35,737 nucleotides of DNA from Terriglobia bacterium (GTDB lineage: Bacteria > Acidobacteriota > Terriglobia > Terriglobales > Acidobacteriaceae): NCBI GenBank assembly GCA_020073105.1, contig JAIQFW010000061.1:1-35737 (forward strand), written 5' to 3'. This document shows positions 8,876 to 17,036 of this stretch, in pieces. Position numbers and translations under genes: made by a program. Positions within the stretch are counted from its first letter, which is position 1. Every line of letters begins with the position of its first letter. The notes beneath the pieces were generated by a model that saw nothing but the letters and a program-made list of their open reading frames with translations, searched no databases and was not told the DNA's origin.

Positions 8876-9412
8876 ATGCGTTTGCTCTCTGTTCTGTGCA
8901 TGCTTGTTTTGTTGTCTGGACTTGCAGCCGCCCAGGCCACTGTTATTGGTGGCACCGCCAGTAATTGGGTTCCGGCCTACGGCGTTTATGCTGCGCCTTA
9001 CGTTCCCGTGGTCACTACTCCGTCTGTGACTTTGTCCACCGTGTCGCCATCTTCAGTGGGCGCCAGCAATGCCACTTTTGGTTTGGTCGCCGGTGCAACC
9101 AACTCGACCCTGTCCAGTGAGTTCGTGGGCGAGCCTCCGGTCGGGGTCTACACCCAGCCGGTTTGGTATGGTCCCTCGGCAGCAGTGGAAGTCGGAGGAG
9201 GCCCGATGCACGGACACATGCACGGGCAGATGGAACAGGGAGGGTTCGATTTCGTCGCCACTTCCTGGGAAAGCAGCGCGAGTGTGGCCCGGCTGGTAGC
9301 AGCCTCCGGCCCGGCGCGAAAAGCCGCCCGTACCTACACCAACCAGGACGTCGACCGAGTCATTCAAAACACCGGCACGGTTAAATACCGCGGCAAGACC
9401 GAGCACATCTAG
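8876..9412 (+). CDS. small secreted protein of unknown function with His/Met-rich patch
   Basis: The protein has 178 residues. The ATG at 8876 is preceded by GTGGAGG at good spacing and opens a signal peptide (MRLLSVLCMLVLLSGLAAAQA), so it is exported. The mature part starts with a Ser/Thr/Val-rich stretch, which looks unstructured or beta-rich. A Gly/His/Met segment (PMHGHMHGQM, about residues 109-118) could bind a metal such as copper, but that is inference from composition only. The C-terminus is basic and ends DVDRVIQNTGTVKYRGKTEHI. I do not recognise the family. A hairpin follows 14 bases after the stop. It stands alone between the ThiF-family gene and the convergent M48 protease. Confidence 0.8.
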   Translation: MRLLSVLCMLVLLSGLAAAQATVIGGTASNWVPAYGVYAAPYVPVVTTPSVTLSTVSPSSVGASNATFGLVAGATNSTLSSEFVGEPPVGVYTQPVWYGPSAAVEVGGGPMHGHMHGQMEQGGFDFVATSWESSASVARLVAASGPARKAARTYTNQDVDRVIQNTGTVKYRGKTEHI

Positions 9413-9425
9413 TCGACTATTTCGG

Positions 9426-9461
9426 GAGCGGTCTCCTTCGCACGCCGGAGGAGACCCGCTC
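9426..9461. terminator. hairpin between convergent genes, possible terminator
   Basis: GAGCGGTCTCCTT pairs with the right arm at 9447-9461 (one bulge, about 12 pairs), with a short loop. It sits between the stops of the secreted-protein gene and the M48 gene. A weak T-rich tail (CTATTTG) exists only on the plus strand. Confidence 0.5.
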
Positions 9462-10804
9462 TATTTGACGAACTCTCCCGTCCCGCCCTTGCCCCAAGGG
9501 TCGTAGGTCAGGCAGAACCGCACTCGATCCGAGATCGGCGGATGACTGTAGAACAGGAAGACATTCATCGGGTTGGGATCGGGATCGGACAGATCCACCT
9601 CGCCCAGAGCCTGGAAAGCCTGCGCGGCCACCTGGCCTGAATCCGGAGTCAATCCGTGGGTCACTTCCAGCCCATACTGATCGGCCTGATGTTCAAGGTA
9701 CCGGCTGAAGGCGCTGGCGACTGGATTCGCTACAAAGAAAAACGCAGACAGTAGCAGCATCAATGCCGGCAGTGAGGCCCAATCATCCAAGCCACGGACT
9801 CCCCAGCCTCCTCCCCCACGGGCCAGCATCCATCCGATCGAGCGATAGACCAAGTAGAAAAAAATCAGCAGCAGTCCGGCAAGAAACGTGAGTCCCTTGG
9901 CAATGTGCAACAGAACGTAATGTCCCATCTCATGCCCGGCGACATAGACGATCTGTGGAGTATTCATCTTCGCAATCGTGTTGTCCCATACCACAATGCG
10001 TTTCGATCTGCCGATGCCGGTAACGTAGGCGTCCACCGCGGTCGTCTTTTCGCCTGCGCCCATCCAGAACATCCGCTCCGGAGGGATGTTTTGACCGGCC
10101 CGCTGCACCATCTGCTCCAGGCCCGCTACGAGACTGGGGTCCTTCTGCTGTAAAGGCTCAAATTTGTGAAACATCGGGTCGATAACCAATGGCTGCAGAA
10201 AAACCAGAAACACACCGACAGGCAGGGAAATGAGCCAGAAATAGAACCAGCAGCGGCGCGGACTACGGCGAATTGCGCTATAGAGGAGCCAGATCAGGGC
10301 AATTCCGATCACCAGGGAGATCAGCTGGGCCTTAATCCAGTCCCAGCCCCACGAACTCCAACTCTGGACGGAAATGCCAAATCTTTTCTCGACTACTTCA
10401 CCGTAGATGTCCAACGGCAGGGTGAGAACGGCGATGGTTAGCAACAGCAATGGGGAAAACACGGCACTCTGCAGAAAGCGCCGCGAACTGAATCGCTCAG
10501 CCCAGTCGCGGTATTTCGGCGCGAGCTTCCAGCGCAAGATCGCCCAAAGAACCGCAAGGCCGTAGACGAAGCCGATCAGGGCCAAACGAAAGTGGATACG
10601 GCTCCGGTCGTGGGCCTTCTGGTAAACGTCGGCAGGCAAAGTGTAGGCGGTGATTCTCTTCTGCGCCGAGACTTCCCCCACGGGCAACGTGGCGACGCTG
10701 GAAGCCGATGGAACTGGTTGTGCCGCGGAAGGTGACTGCTGTTGGGCTGCGCACAATGGACAAAACCAACCCGCGAGAGCTAGAACCAACAGGAACCGTT
10801 TCAT
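9461..10804 (-). CDS. M48-family (Ste24/CAAX-like) membrane zinc metalloprotease
   Basis: The protein has 447 residues; its ATG at 10804 has AGGAG 7 bases upstream. An N-terminal signal or first membrane segment (1-20) is followed by hydrophobic segments near 72-91, 113-132, 158-176, 185-206, 303-323 and 342-362, in the Ste24 arrangement. The zinc site is HEMGH at 291-295 inside VAGHEMGHYVLLH, with the downstream ligand Glu371 in RYLEHQADQYG. Family members cut proteins within or next to membranes (CAAX processing in eukaryotes, protein quality control in bacteria). Prenylated substrates are not expected here, so quality control is the better guess. It lies 50 bases downstream of aroA on the same strand and may be co-transcribed with it. 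Confidence 0.92.
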   Translation of the reverse strand: MKRFLLVLALAGWFCPLCAAQQQSPSAAQPVPSASSVATLPVGEVSAQKRITAYTLPADVYQKAHDRSRIHFRLALIGFVYGLAVLWAILRWKLAPKYRDWAERFSSRRFLQSAVFSPLLLLTIAVLTLPLDIYGEVVEKRFGISVQSWSSWGWDWIKAQLISLVIGIALIWLLYSAIRRSPRRCWFYFWLISLPVGVFLVFLQPLVIDPMFHKFEPLQQKDPSLVAGLEQMVQRAGQNIPPERMFWMGAGEKTTAVDAYVTGIGRSKRIVVWDNTIAKMNTPQIVYVAGHEMGHYVLLHIAKGLTFLAGLLLIFFYLVYRSIGWMLARGGGGWGVRGLDDWASLPALMLLLSAFFFVANPVASAFSRYLEHQADQYGLEVTHGLTPDSGQVAAQAFQALGEVDLSDPDPNPMNVFLFYSHPPISDRVRFCLTYDPWGKGGTGEFVK

Positions 10805-10854
10805 ATTTCGCTCCTGGATGACGGGGCAAGTCTGCTCCAGTCGGGAGCAATTGT

Positions 10855-12141
10855 CTACCGTTTCACCACGCGCTCCAACACCTCAAAGAATCCTGGATAT
10901 GAAATGACCGCTGCATCTGCTCCGCAAATCAGGGTCTCTCCTTCGGCCCGCAGCGCGGCTATGGCAAAGGCCATGGCGATGCGGTGGTCGCCGTGGGAAT
11001 CAATTTTTGCGCCTCGCAACTTCTGTCCCCCGGGGATCTTCAGCCCATCCTCATGTTCCTCGACCGCTGCCCCCATGGTTCGCAGATTAGTGGCCATGGC
11101 CGCAATGCGATCCGACTCCTTCACGCGCAACTCCCGAGCGTCGCGAATCTCAATGCCGGTAGTGGTATAAGGCGCAATCGCCGCCAGCACGGGGATCTCA
11201 TCGATCAGCATGGCGGTGTGCGGATTCTGGATCGTGACTCCCCGTAACTCGCCTCCTGTGGCCTGCACCGTGCCCACCAGCTCTCCGTGGGTCTCTTCCA
11301 GTTGCGTAACCGATACGCGCAAGCCCATCCCCACCAGCAAGTCCAGGAGGAAGCTTCGCGTCGGGTTCAGTCCCAGACCAGAGATGGTCAGCTGCGATCC
11401 CGGAAACAAGGCAGCTGCGCAGAGAAAAAATGCGGCGCTCGACAAGTCCCCGGGAATCGTGGCTTCGATCGCGCGCAGTTTCTGCCCACCAGCGATGCGG
11501 GATTCATTCCCGTGTTGCTTTACCTCGGCCCCGAACGCGCGCAGAGCCAGTTCTCCGTGATCGCGCGTTCGCAGCGGCTCCTCAACTCGTGTTTCTCCCG
11601 AGGCAAACAATCCGGCAAACAACAACGAGGTCTTCACCTGCGCGCTCGCGACCGGCAGTTTGTACTCAATCGCTCTGAGGCGCGCGCCCGCGATCCGCAA
11701 CGGAGGCCGTCCGCCATCGGCAGCCGTAATCCTGGCGCCCATCATCTCCAGCGGAGTAATCACACGCGCCATGGGCCGCCGGGAGAGCGATTCGTCGCCG
11801 GCCAGTTCGCTGGTGAAATTCTGCCCTGCAAGAACCCCGCTCAGCATGCGCATCGTCGATCCAGAATTCCCGCAGTCGAGGGGCCTGGCCGACGGACGCA
11901 GGTTCGGCCCACGCCCCTGAACCACCACACGGTTCCCTGCACGCTCCCAGTTCACGCCAAGCGACTTGAGGCAGTTCAGGGTGCTGGCGCAATCCGCCCC
12001 GGTCGAAAAGTTCTCCAGAGTGGTAGTGCCCTCGGCGATGCTCGCTAACATGGCGTAGCGATGCGAGATCGACTTGTCCCCCGGTAGGCTCAATGTCCCA
12101 GCAATATTTCGCCCCGGACGAATGATGATTTCTTGCGCCAT
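10855..12141 (-). CDS. aroA: 3-phosphoshikimate 1-carboxyvinyltransferase (EPSP synthase)
   Basis: The protein has 428 residues. It transfers enolpyruvyl from PEP to shikimate-3-phosphate, the sixth step of the shikimate pathway to aromatic amino acids, in the cytoplasm. Diagnostic motifs are LPGDKSISHR with Lys23, LDCGNSGSTMRMLSG (substrate binding) and RELRVKESDRI near the C-terminus, ending with GDHRIAMAFAIAAL. The length is normal. ATG 12141 is chosen over an in-frame GTG at 12171 because homologous proteins begin at this point and because TATAGT ends 9 bases before the ATG, which suggests a leaderless transcript. No Shine-Dalgarno is present. The M48 protease gene follows after 50 bases. 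Confidence 0.97.
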   Translation of the reverse strand: MAQEIIIRPGRNIAGTLSLPGDKSISHRYAMLASIAEGTTTLENFSTGADCASTLNCLKSLGVNWERAGNRVVVQGRGPNLRPSARPLDCGNSGSTMRMLSGVLAGQNFTSELAGDESLSRRPMARVITPLEMMGARITAADGGRPPLRIAGARLRAIEYKLPVASAQVKTSLLFAGLFASGETRVEEPLRTRDHGELALRAFGAEVKQHGNESRIAGGQKLRAIEATIPGDLSSAAFFLCAAALFPGSQLTISGLGLNPTRSFLLDLLVGMGLRVSVTQLEETHGELVGTVQATGGELRGVTIQNPHTAMLIDEIPVLAAIAPYTTTGIEIRDARELRVKESDRIAAMATNLRTMGAAVEEHEDGLKIPGGQKLRGAKIDSHGDHRIAMAFAIAALRAEGETLICGADAAVISYPGFFEVLERVVKR

Positions 12142-12150
12142 GTGTCTATC

Positions 12151-12156
12151 ACTATA
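12151..12156 (-). promoter_or_regulatory. -10 box of aroA (leaderless configuration)
   Basis: TATAGT on the minus strand, with 9 bases between it and the ATG at 12141. A start site 6-9 bases downstream would coincide with the start codon. No convincing -35 was seen. Confidence 0.5.
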
Positions 12157-12269
12157 GCGGAAGAAAACCACGCATTGGGCTGGGGAACGCCGTTGGGGTA
12201 AAGACGTGAGCTAGCTGGCAGAGCCGGACCAAGACTGATTTTTCGCGAAGCGGGGTGGACGATCTAGAC

Positions 12270-12677
12270 TCACACCAGCGCTTTGGCCTCGGCAGTAGCT
12301 TCCTTAAGAATGTCGTTGGGCACTTCCCGGATGCTGACGCTGAACTCAAACATCGGCGTTTCGCTGCCCCGGCCCCAGCGATTGACTTCCCAGTGTGCGC
12401 GGACAAACTTGACGTCCCGATGCTCATTCAGGTCGAGGAGCAAAGGGTGTTGCGCGCGATAGAATTTCTGAGGAAAGTTGGTGAGCGGTTTGGGCCCCCA
12501 AGCTGCGCCGTCAGCCGATCCAAAAATGGTGACGTCCAAGGCTTCCTGCTCGACGACGTTGACGATATTGAGGCTCAACAGAAAGACACGATTGCCTGCG
12601 GCGCTGACGTCTACAGCGGAGCCATCGCCTTTGGCGGTGACTAGTGTCTTCTCGGGTACCAGAAAGGTATCAATCAT
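12270..12677 (-). CDS. conserved-looking hypothetical protein, 135 aa
   Basis: The reading frame begins at ATG 12677 (MIDTFLVPEKTLVTAKGDGSAVDV) and ends KEATAEAKALV. It has no signal peptide or membrane segment. Alternating hydrophobic residues (NRVFLLSLNIVNVV, ALDVTIFGSADG, VKFVRAHWEV, FEFSVSIREV) suggest a beta-sandwich, cytoplasmic protein; I do not recognise a family. An in-frame TTG at 12698 is less likely: TACAAT lies 9 bases before the ATG and there is no Shine-Dalgarno, so a leaderless mRNA is predicted. It lies 128 bases upstream of aroA and 150 bases from the alpha/beta hydrolase, all on one strand, but each seems to have its own promoter. Confidence 0.72.
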   Translation of the reverse strand: MIDTFLVPEKTLVTAKGDGSAVDVSAAGNRVFLLSLNIVNVVEQEALDVTIFGSADGAAWGPKPLTNFPQKFYRAQHPLLLDLNEHRDVKFVRAHWEVNRWGRGSETPMFEFSVSIREVPNDILKEATAEAKALV

Positions 12678-12686
12678 GGCGAGAGA

Positions 12687-12692
12687 ATTGTA
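12687..12692 (-). promoter_or_regulatory. -10 box of the 135-aa hypothetical gene (leaderless configuration)
   Basis: TACAAT on the minus strand ends 9 bases before ATG 12677. It decides the start, because no Shine-Dalgarno precedes either candidate start. Confidence 0.5.
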
Positions 12693-12827
12693 ACTCAAGG
12701 GACAGCTCTCAGCCGCGCCACTGAAACCGGCTGCGGGAAAGCTCGGGTTCTGGGTGGAGCAGCCCTTCAGCGCTGCAGCAAGCCCTTCTCATCATTGGCC
12801 GCTTTAGCGCTTCCTGCCACAACGAGC

Positions 12828-13628
12828 CTACCCCTTGCTCACTCCATCCATGAATTGTCTGATCATCTGGCCCACTTCTGCGGGCTGCTCCCACGGAGAG
12901 TAATGCCCGGCTTTGGCCACCACTTTCACTTGACTGCCGGCAATGTGCTGCTTCATCAACTCCGCTTCGGCGACGCCGGTGAGAATGTCTTCGTCACCGG
13001 TTACGATCAGCGTCGGCACATTAATGGTCTTTAGGGTCTCCACCGAATCGGGGCGCTCCGCCATGCCGCGCTGTACCATCGCGACGTCCTCTGCCGACAT
13101 CTTGCGCATCATGCGCAACGCGCTTTCGGTGAGATCGGGACGGGTCCGGCGAGTCGTCTCTCCCAGAAGCTTGGGAATCATGCTGGCAAAGAACGGTTCC
13201 GTATCGCGTTCTAGCACGTCCGCTGCCGCCTGCATACGTCCGGCTCTGGCCTCCGGAGTGTCTGCCGGTGCCTTGGTATTGCACAGCACCAGCGCCGCCA
13301 CCCGTCCGCGAAATCTCCGCCAGAACTCGAACAGGACATAGCCGCCAATCGAAACTCCGACAAACGGCGCCCGGCCCACGTGCTCTTCATTCAGAATTCG
13401 GGCCAAATCCACGGCATGTTTCGCCATGGTTGCCGGGCCTTCGCCCACGGCTGACTCGCCGTGTCCTCGCAGATCGGGAAGAATCAGGCGATATTGCTGC
13501 ACGAGCGCCTTGCCTGCAGGTTCCCACAGTTCATGGTTGGCGGGAAAAGGATGGAGAAGAACTACAGGCGGGCCATCACCCATGACTTCGTAGGAGATCT
13601 CTGCGTCTCCGCTACGAACTTGCTTCAT
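12828..13628 (-). CDS. alpha/beta-hydrolase fold protein
   Basis: The protein has 266 residues from ATG 13628, preceded by CGGAGCG. The nucleophile elbow is GVSIGG with Ser93; the acid is in TGDEDIL (Asp212 or Asp214) and the base is His242 in AGHYSPWEQP, in the correct order. The oxyanion region is LLHPFPANHELW, followed by DLRGHGES. The protein has no signal peptide, so it is cytoplasmic. This profile fits the 3-oxoadipate enol-lactonase/carboxylesterase-like group, but the substrate cannot be read from sequence and the neighbours (PspC protein, unknown gene) do not help. All catalytic residues are present. Confidence 0.9.
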   Translation of the reverse strand: MKQVRSGDAEISYEVMGDGPPVVLLHPFPANHELWEPAGKALVQQYRLILPDLRGHGESAVGEGPATMAKHAVDLARILNEEHVGRAPFVGVSIGGYVLFEFWRRFRGRVAALVLCNTKAPADTPEARAGRMQAAADVLERDTEPFFASMIPKLLGETTRRTRPDLTESALRMMRKMSAEDVAMVQRGMAERPDSVETLKTINVPTLIVTGDEDILTGVAEAELMKQHIAGSQVKVVAKAGHYSPWEQPAEVGQMIRQFMDGVSKG

Positions 13629-13688
13629 CGCTCCGATTTAAACACAGGAGTTGCGCGCAGACCAATGGAGGACAATTTGTCAGTGTGG

Positions 13689-13708
13689 CGCGGGCGCCCT
13701 CGCCCGCG
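13689..13708. repeat. perfect GC hairpin, REP-like
   Basis: CGCGGGCG, loop CCCT, CGCCCGCG: an 8-pair perfect stem in the spacer between the PspC gene and the alpha/beta hydrolase gene. There is no T-run, so it is more like a REP-type unit than a terminator. Confidence 0.6.
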
Positions 13709-13732
13709 TGTCAGCACTAAGCAACGCGCGAC

Positions 13733-14044
13733 CTAGGGATTCATCACTCTCTGCCCCGCAGGCGCGGAGATCATCAGCGGTTCCTCCGGCATCACGATCC
13801 AGGCGATGGGATACGCCAGCAAGCCCACACCGGTCATCAGCGCGACGATCAGCCAGACCAGTCTCACAACCGTGACATCGATGTCGAAGTATTCGGCAAA
13901 CCCGGCGCACACTCCGGCGATCTTGCGGTCCGCCCGGGGACGAATCAGCCGTTTGCGGGCCAGTACCGCGCCCACTCGTTTGCCGCAATAGGCGCAAACA
14001 TTGGCATCGTCCTGGATGACCTTCCCGCAATAGTTGCAGTACAT
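13733..14044 (-). CDS. zinc-ribbon PspC-domain membrane protein
   Basis: The protein has 103 residues from ATG 14044, with AGGAGG 8 bases upstream. It begins with a zinc ribbon (MYCNYCGKVIQDDANVCAYCG; CxxC...CxxC) and continues with a PspC domain (about 38-90): RKIAGVCAGFAEYFDIDVTVVRLVWLIVALMTGVGLLAYPIAWIVMPEE, which includes the membrane segment. PspC proteins signal envelope stress through PspA in enterobacteria. Here no pspA or pspF homologue is adjacent, so its role is probably structural or stress-related but unproven. The combination of an N-terminal zinc ribbon and PspC occurs in several phyla. Confidence 0.9.
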   Translation of the reverse strand: MYCNYCGKVIQDDANVCAYCGKRVGAVLARKRLIRPRADRKIAGVCAGFAEYFDIDVTVVRLVWLIVALMTGVGLLAYPIAWIVMPEEPLMISAPAGQRVMNP

Positions 14045-14348
14045 AACCCGCCTCCTGAATCAAGATACGAAATTCAGAATACGCCGGTTCCCCACAGCCG
14101 CCAAGGCAGTGGAGGACGGGGCCTCCCTCACAAGCGCTCACTTATGCAGGTCGGGCTAGAGGTTGACCCTCCCGGCTGGTTTCTGGGCGGTAACTGCCGA
14201 GTAGCTGACCACCCGCCCGGAATACGGCGGCGGGGGATGGCCAGCGCCTCTACTACAAACCCGTTACACGGCCGCTCACAAGATCCGTGTTAACGGAACT
14301 GAAATCAGCGTAGAGTTGAACAATCTCTTATCAGCCAAAAGTGCTCGC
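14045..14348. other. GC-rich spacer before the phosphatase gene
   Basis: About 300 bases without a convincing gene. It holds a potential stem GGGCGG...CCGCCC (about 14184-14216) and a CCGT-GTTA-ACGG inverted repeat (14285-14296) upstream of the phosphatase start. No -10 box or Shine-Dalgarno stands out. Confidence 0.4.
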
Positions 14349-15932
14349 ATGGGCAAAGTAAGACTGCGGATCGCTATCGGCCTGACCCTAGTCGCGATGA
14401 CTTGGGCGGTATCGAGCCAGCAGGTCAAGCGATCTATTGGGAGCGACGCACCTCGAATCCAGCGCGCAGAACCAGTCGATGCAACCACCCTCGCGAAGCG
14501 ACAGCGTTTCTTGGAGATGTTTGCTCGGGCATACTTCCCGGGACGAACCGGCCAACTCCTGATCGTGCCGCGCGAAGGCGACTTCATCACTCGGGCCGAC
14601 GTGTCTTACATGCACGGTTCGCCGTGGACGTATGACGTAGCGATTCCGCTGATGTTCGTGGGTCCCGCGGTAAGAACGGGAAGGTACTCGACTCCGGCCG
14701 TGCAGCAGGACGTTACGTTAACCCTTGCGGCTGCGCTTGGCGTGCAGATGCCTCCCACCACGACAGGCCGCGTATTACCGGTTCTACGCACGGGTTTGGC
14801 TCGACCACGAGTGGTCATGTTGCTCGTCCTGGATGGCATGCGCCGGGATTACTTCGATCGCTACGCCGCGTCCATGCCAACCCTCACCGCCCTGCGCCAG
14901 CGTAGTGCCTGGTTCACTCAGGCACGGGTTAACTTTCTTCCGACCAACACAGCTGTTGGGCACTCGACGCTCTCGACCGGGGCCGATCCTCGCGTGCACG
15001 GAATCACAGGGGTCAGCATGTACGAGCGCAAGCAGCGCCGCCGCCACGACTTTTTTGCCGGAGGAACGCCGCAAGATCTGATGGTATTGACGCTGGCTGA
15101 CGTCTGGCAGCTGGCGACGGCTGGTCGCGCGATCGTATTGGCACAGGGCAGCATCGACCGGGCGGCGACGCCGCTCGCAGGACATGGAGTGTGCCAGTTG
15201 AACGGAGCGCCAGTCGTTCTCGCAAGCTACGATCAGGAGACTGGCAACTGGACCACAAACCCCAACTGTTTCCGGCTGCCTGCATATCTGAAGGATCGCA
15301 ATGCCAAAACACTGTGGCCAGCGAGCGGGGAGTGGATGGGTCACAAAATCGACTCGACCGGGGCGGTGCGATATTCGGCTCTGTTTCCAGCATTCGAAGC
15401 CGATGCGATGACCGCGATGATTGAGCGAGAGCCGCTGGGCGAAGACAACGTTCCAGATCTCATTCTGCTGAACTACAAAGGCGCGGATTTCGTGGGCCAC
15501 AAGTACGGTCCGGATTCGGAAGAGCTGCGCGTCACGCTCGGCGAGATGGATCGTCAGTTGAAGCGGATGCTGAGTGCGTTAGAAGCAAAGGTTGGTAATG
15601 ACTATCTCCTTGCGGTGACCGCGGATCATGGCATGCCATCGAAACCATCGTCGCCGGATCGCCGACACTTGGCACCATCGATCGTAGACCTGTTGCACGA
15701 GAAGTTTGATCCAGAGGCGAAGCAGCTGATTACGTCCTTCGAACCGGAAAACGGCCAGATCTTCGTCGATGAGGACCGGCTGTCGTATCTTGGTCTGACA
15801 TTGCGTGACCTGGTTCATTTCCTCGAATCACAGCCGTTCCTTTTTGCGGTGTTCACAAACGACGATGTGCGCCGAGCCGCTAACGCGATGAAGCCTGCGA
15901 CGCTGACCCGCAGGCACTCGAAGTACAAATAG
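14349..15932 (+). CDS. alkaline-phosphatase-superfamily hydrolase with apparently permuted domain order
   Basis: The protein has 527 residues from ATG 14349; this start gives a signal peptide (MGKVRLRIAIGLTLVAMTWAVSSQQ), while an in-frame TTG at 14316 does not. The core (about 153-510) is type I phosphodiesterase/alkaline phosphatase: metal ligand Asp162 (LLVLDGMRRDYFD), nucleophile Thr201 (PTNTAVGHSTLSTG), Asp380/His384 (GADFVGHKYGPDS), Asp426/His427 (TADHGMP). Residues about 60-148 (FPGRTGQLLIVPREGDF, then YMHGSPWTYDVAIPLMFVGPAV, then DVTLTLAAALGVQMP) look like the segment normally found at the C-terminus, including the last metal ligand His89. The C-terminus stops where that segment would normally begin. 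So the ligand set appears complete but rearranged. It probably hydrolyses a phosphomonoester or diester in the periplasm; the substrate is unknown. Confidence 0.85.
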   Translation: MGKVRLRIAIGLTLVAMTWAVSSQQVKRSIGSDAPRIQRAEPVDATTLAKRQRFLEMFARAYFPGRTGQLLIVPREGDFITRADVSYMHGSPWTYDVAIPLMFVGPAVRTGRYSTPAVQQDVTLTLAAALGVQMPPTTTGRVLPVLRTGLARPRVVMLLVLDGMRRDYFDRYAASMPTLTALRQRSAWFTQARVNFLPTNTAVGHSTLSTGADPRVHGITGVSMYERKQRRRHDFFAGGTPQDLMVLTLADVWQLATAGRAIVLAQGSIDRAATPLAGHGVCQLNGAPVVLASYDQETGNWTTNPNCFRLPAYLKDRNAKTLWPASGEWMGHKIDSTGAVRYSALFPAFEADAMTAMIEREPLGEDNVPDLILLNYKGADFVGHKYGPDSEELRVTLGEMDRQLKRMLSALEAKVGNDYLLAVTADHGMPSKPSSPDRRHLAPSIVDLLHEKFDPEAKQLITSFEPENGQIFVDEDRLSYLGLTLRDLVHFLESQPFLFAVFTNDDVRRAANAMKPATLTRRHSKYK

Positions 15933-16282
15933 AGTCGGCCTGGCAACGTGTCGCTACCGAGCCCGGGCAGTTCTCTTGTCACCAGTTCGCGTTTCCCCAA
16001 GGGGGCTTGTTTGCGCCCGCTCCAGCTCAACACGAGCGTTAGCGACCCGGAATGCCCAGATCGGGGGCCAACTCACACACCGATGGTTGCAACATCCCCT
16101 ATCGGTATCGCGAGCGGAGCAACTGGATCTTGTCCCAGGAGATGCCCGGCAACTAGCAGAAAGGGCCTCCGATGCGGCAAATCAGCGTTGCCGCGTGGAC
16201 TCGAAGACCCGAGGGAATTGAAGGGCTTGCCTGGCGCATATTGCCACCGGAACCGGCTGATTCCTTTCGAATGACTGGCCGA

Positions 16283-16364
16283 CCGGAAGTAATTCTTGGG
16301 TTAGCGCCTGGGGCCTCCCCGTTGTGATGGGCCCCCCTTACCGAACCAAGAAGGTCACTTCCGG
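16283..16364. repeat. long imperfect inverted repeat (82 bases)
   Basis: CCGGAAGT at 16283-16290 pairs with ACTTCCGG at 16357-16364. Further in, TTCTTGG pairs with CCAAGAA and GGGGCC with GGCCCC, separated by small internal loops, around a ~15-base apical loop. It has no T-run. It could be a MITE-like relic or a structured transcript. Confidence 0.6.
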
Positions 16365-16540
16365 GCAAGGTTCTTCAATGACAACCCTCCAGAAAACAGA
16401 GACAATCCCGATAATCCTTGCCGGGAACTGGTAATTCCTGCTCGGAGGCCAAAATCCAGATCTTGGAAGGTGCCCAGCTTCCTGTGCCGCAATGACTTAC
16501 GGACACGAGGTTTGGCCACCGGCTTGCGGCTGGATGGGTC

Positions 16541-16545
16541 AAGGA
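16541..16545 (+). promoter_or_regulatory. Shine-Dalgarno deciding the start of the zinc-ribbon membrane protein
   Basis: AAGGA 6 bases before ATG 16552; the upstream in-frame ATGs at 16492 and 16546 lack one. Confidence 0.55.
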
Positions 16546-16551
16546 ATGCTT

Positions 16552-17004
16552 ATGTCCGAAGTAGCGCACAACGAAACTCAAGAATTTTGGCGGCCTCCGG
16601 TAGCGCAACCGGAGCCATCCCCCGCCTCCCTGGCCGGAGCCTGCAACAGTTGCGGCTCAGAATTCATGGTCGGCGCGCGATTCTGTCACGTTTGCGGAGC
16701 TTCGCGTTCGCCAAACGCCTCGTCCTCGACGCAACACGGTTGGATGCCGTCCTGGGAGTTCTTGAAGGTGCTTGAATTCCAGAGCATAAAAGGGTGGCTG
16801 CACCTTTCCACAGCGTCGCTGGTCGCTTTCCTGATGGGGCTGGGCTGCCTGCTGGCGGCGGTTCTGGTTGGCCTCGTCTACTCGGTTCAAAGTATCGCCG
16901 ACTTCCAGGCGATTCAGCTATGGCGAGTCGAGTGGCTTCTGGCTGCGGTAGCAGCATTCGTGGCGGCAATCCTGCTCAGGCGGGATGAGCCGGCAGAAAA
17001 GTAG
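16552..17004 (+). CDS. zinc-ribbon protein with two membrane segments, unknown function
   Basis: The protein has 150 residues from ATG 16552. After an acidic, Pro-rich head comes a double-Cys zinc ribbon (CNSCGSEFMVGARFCHVCG, about 31-49). A linker follows, then a hydrophobic segment (LVAFLMGLGCLLAAVLVGLVYSV) and a second one near the end (VEWLLAAVAAFVAAILL), finishing with a charged tail RRDEPAEK. It is an inner-membrane protein with a small cytosolic zinc finger, resembling many uncharacterised zinc-ribbon membrane proteins. It is convergent with thiD, 32 bases away. No function can be assigned. Confidence 0.75.
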   Translation: MSEVAHNETQEFWRPPVAQPEPSPASLAGACNSCGSEFMVGARFCHVCGASRSPNASSSTQHGWMPSWEFLKVLEFQSIKGWLHLSTASLVAFLMGLGCLLAAVLVGLVYSVQSIADFQAIQLWRVEWLLAAVAAFVAAILLRRDEPAEK

Positions 17005-17036
17005 CTTTCTCCCTGCCAGTCCTGATCACCCTACCG

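Larger units (their letters stand above)
15933..16551. other. 619-base spacer, mostly unexplained
   Basis: No reading frame here has a credible start or family resemblance. The only clear structure is the long inverted repeat at 16283-16364, listed separately. The region may hold remnants of a lost gene or a structured RNA; nothing decides this. Confidence 0.4.

Noticed and set aside
11287-12048. Plus-strand frame of 253 codons opposite aroA
   Set aside because: Arg/Gln-rich composition without motifs, antisense to a certain gene.
14184-14216. GC-rich stem considered as a structured RNA gene
   Set aside because: Only one short stem with a long loop, and no match to RNase P, SRP RNA, tmRNA or 6S features that I know.
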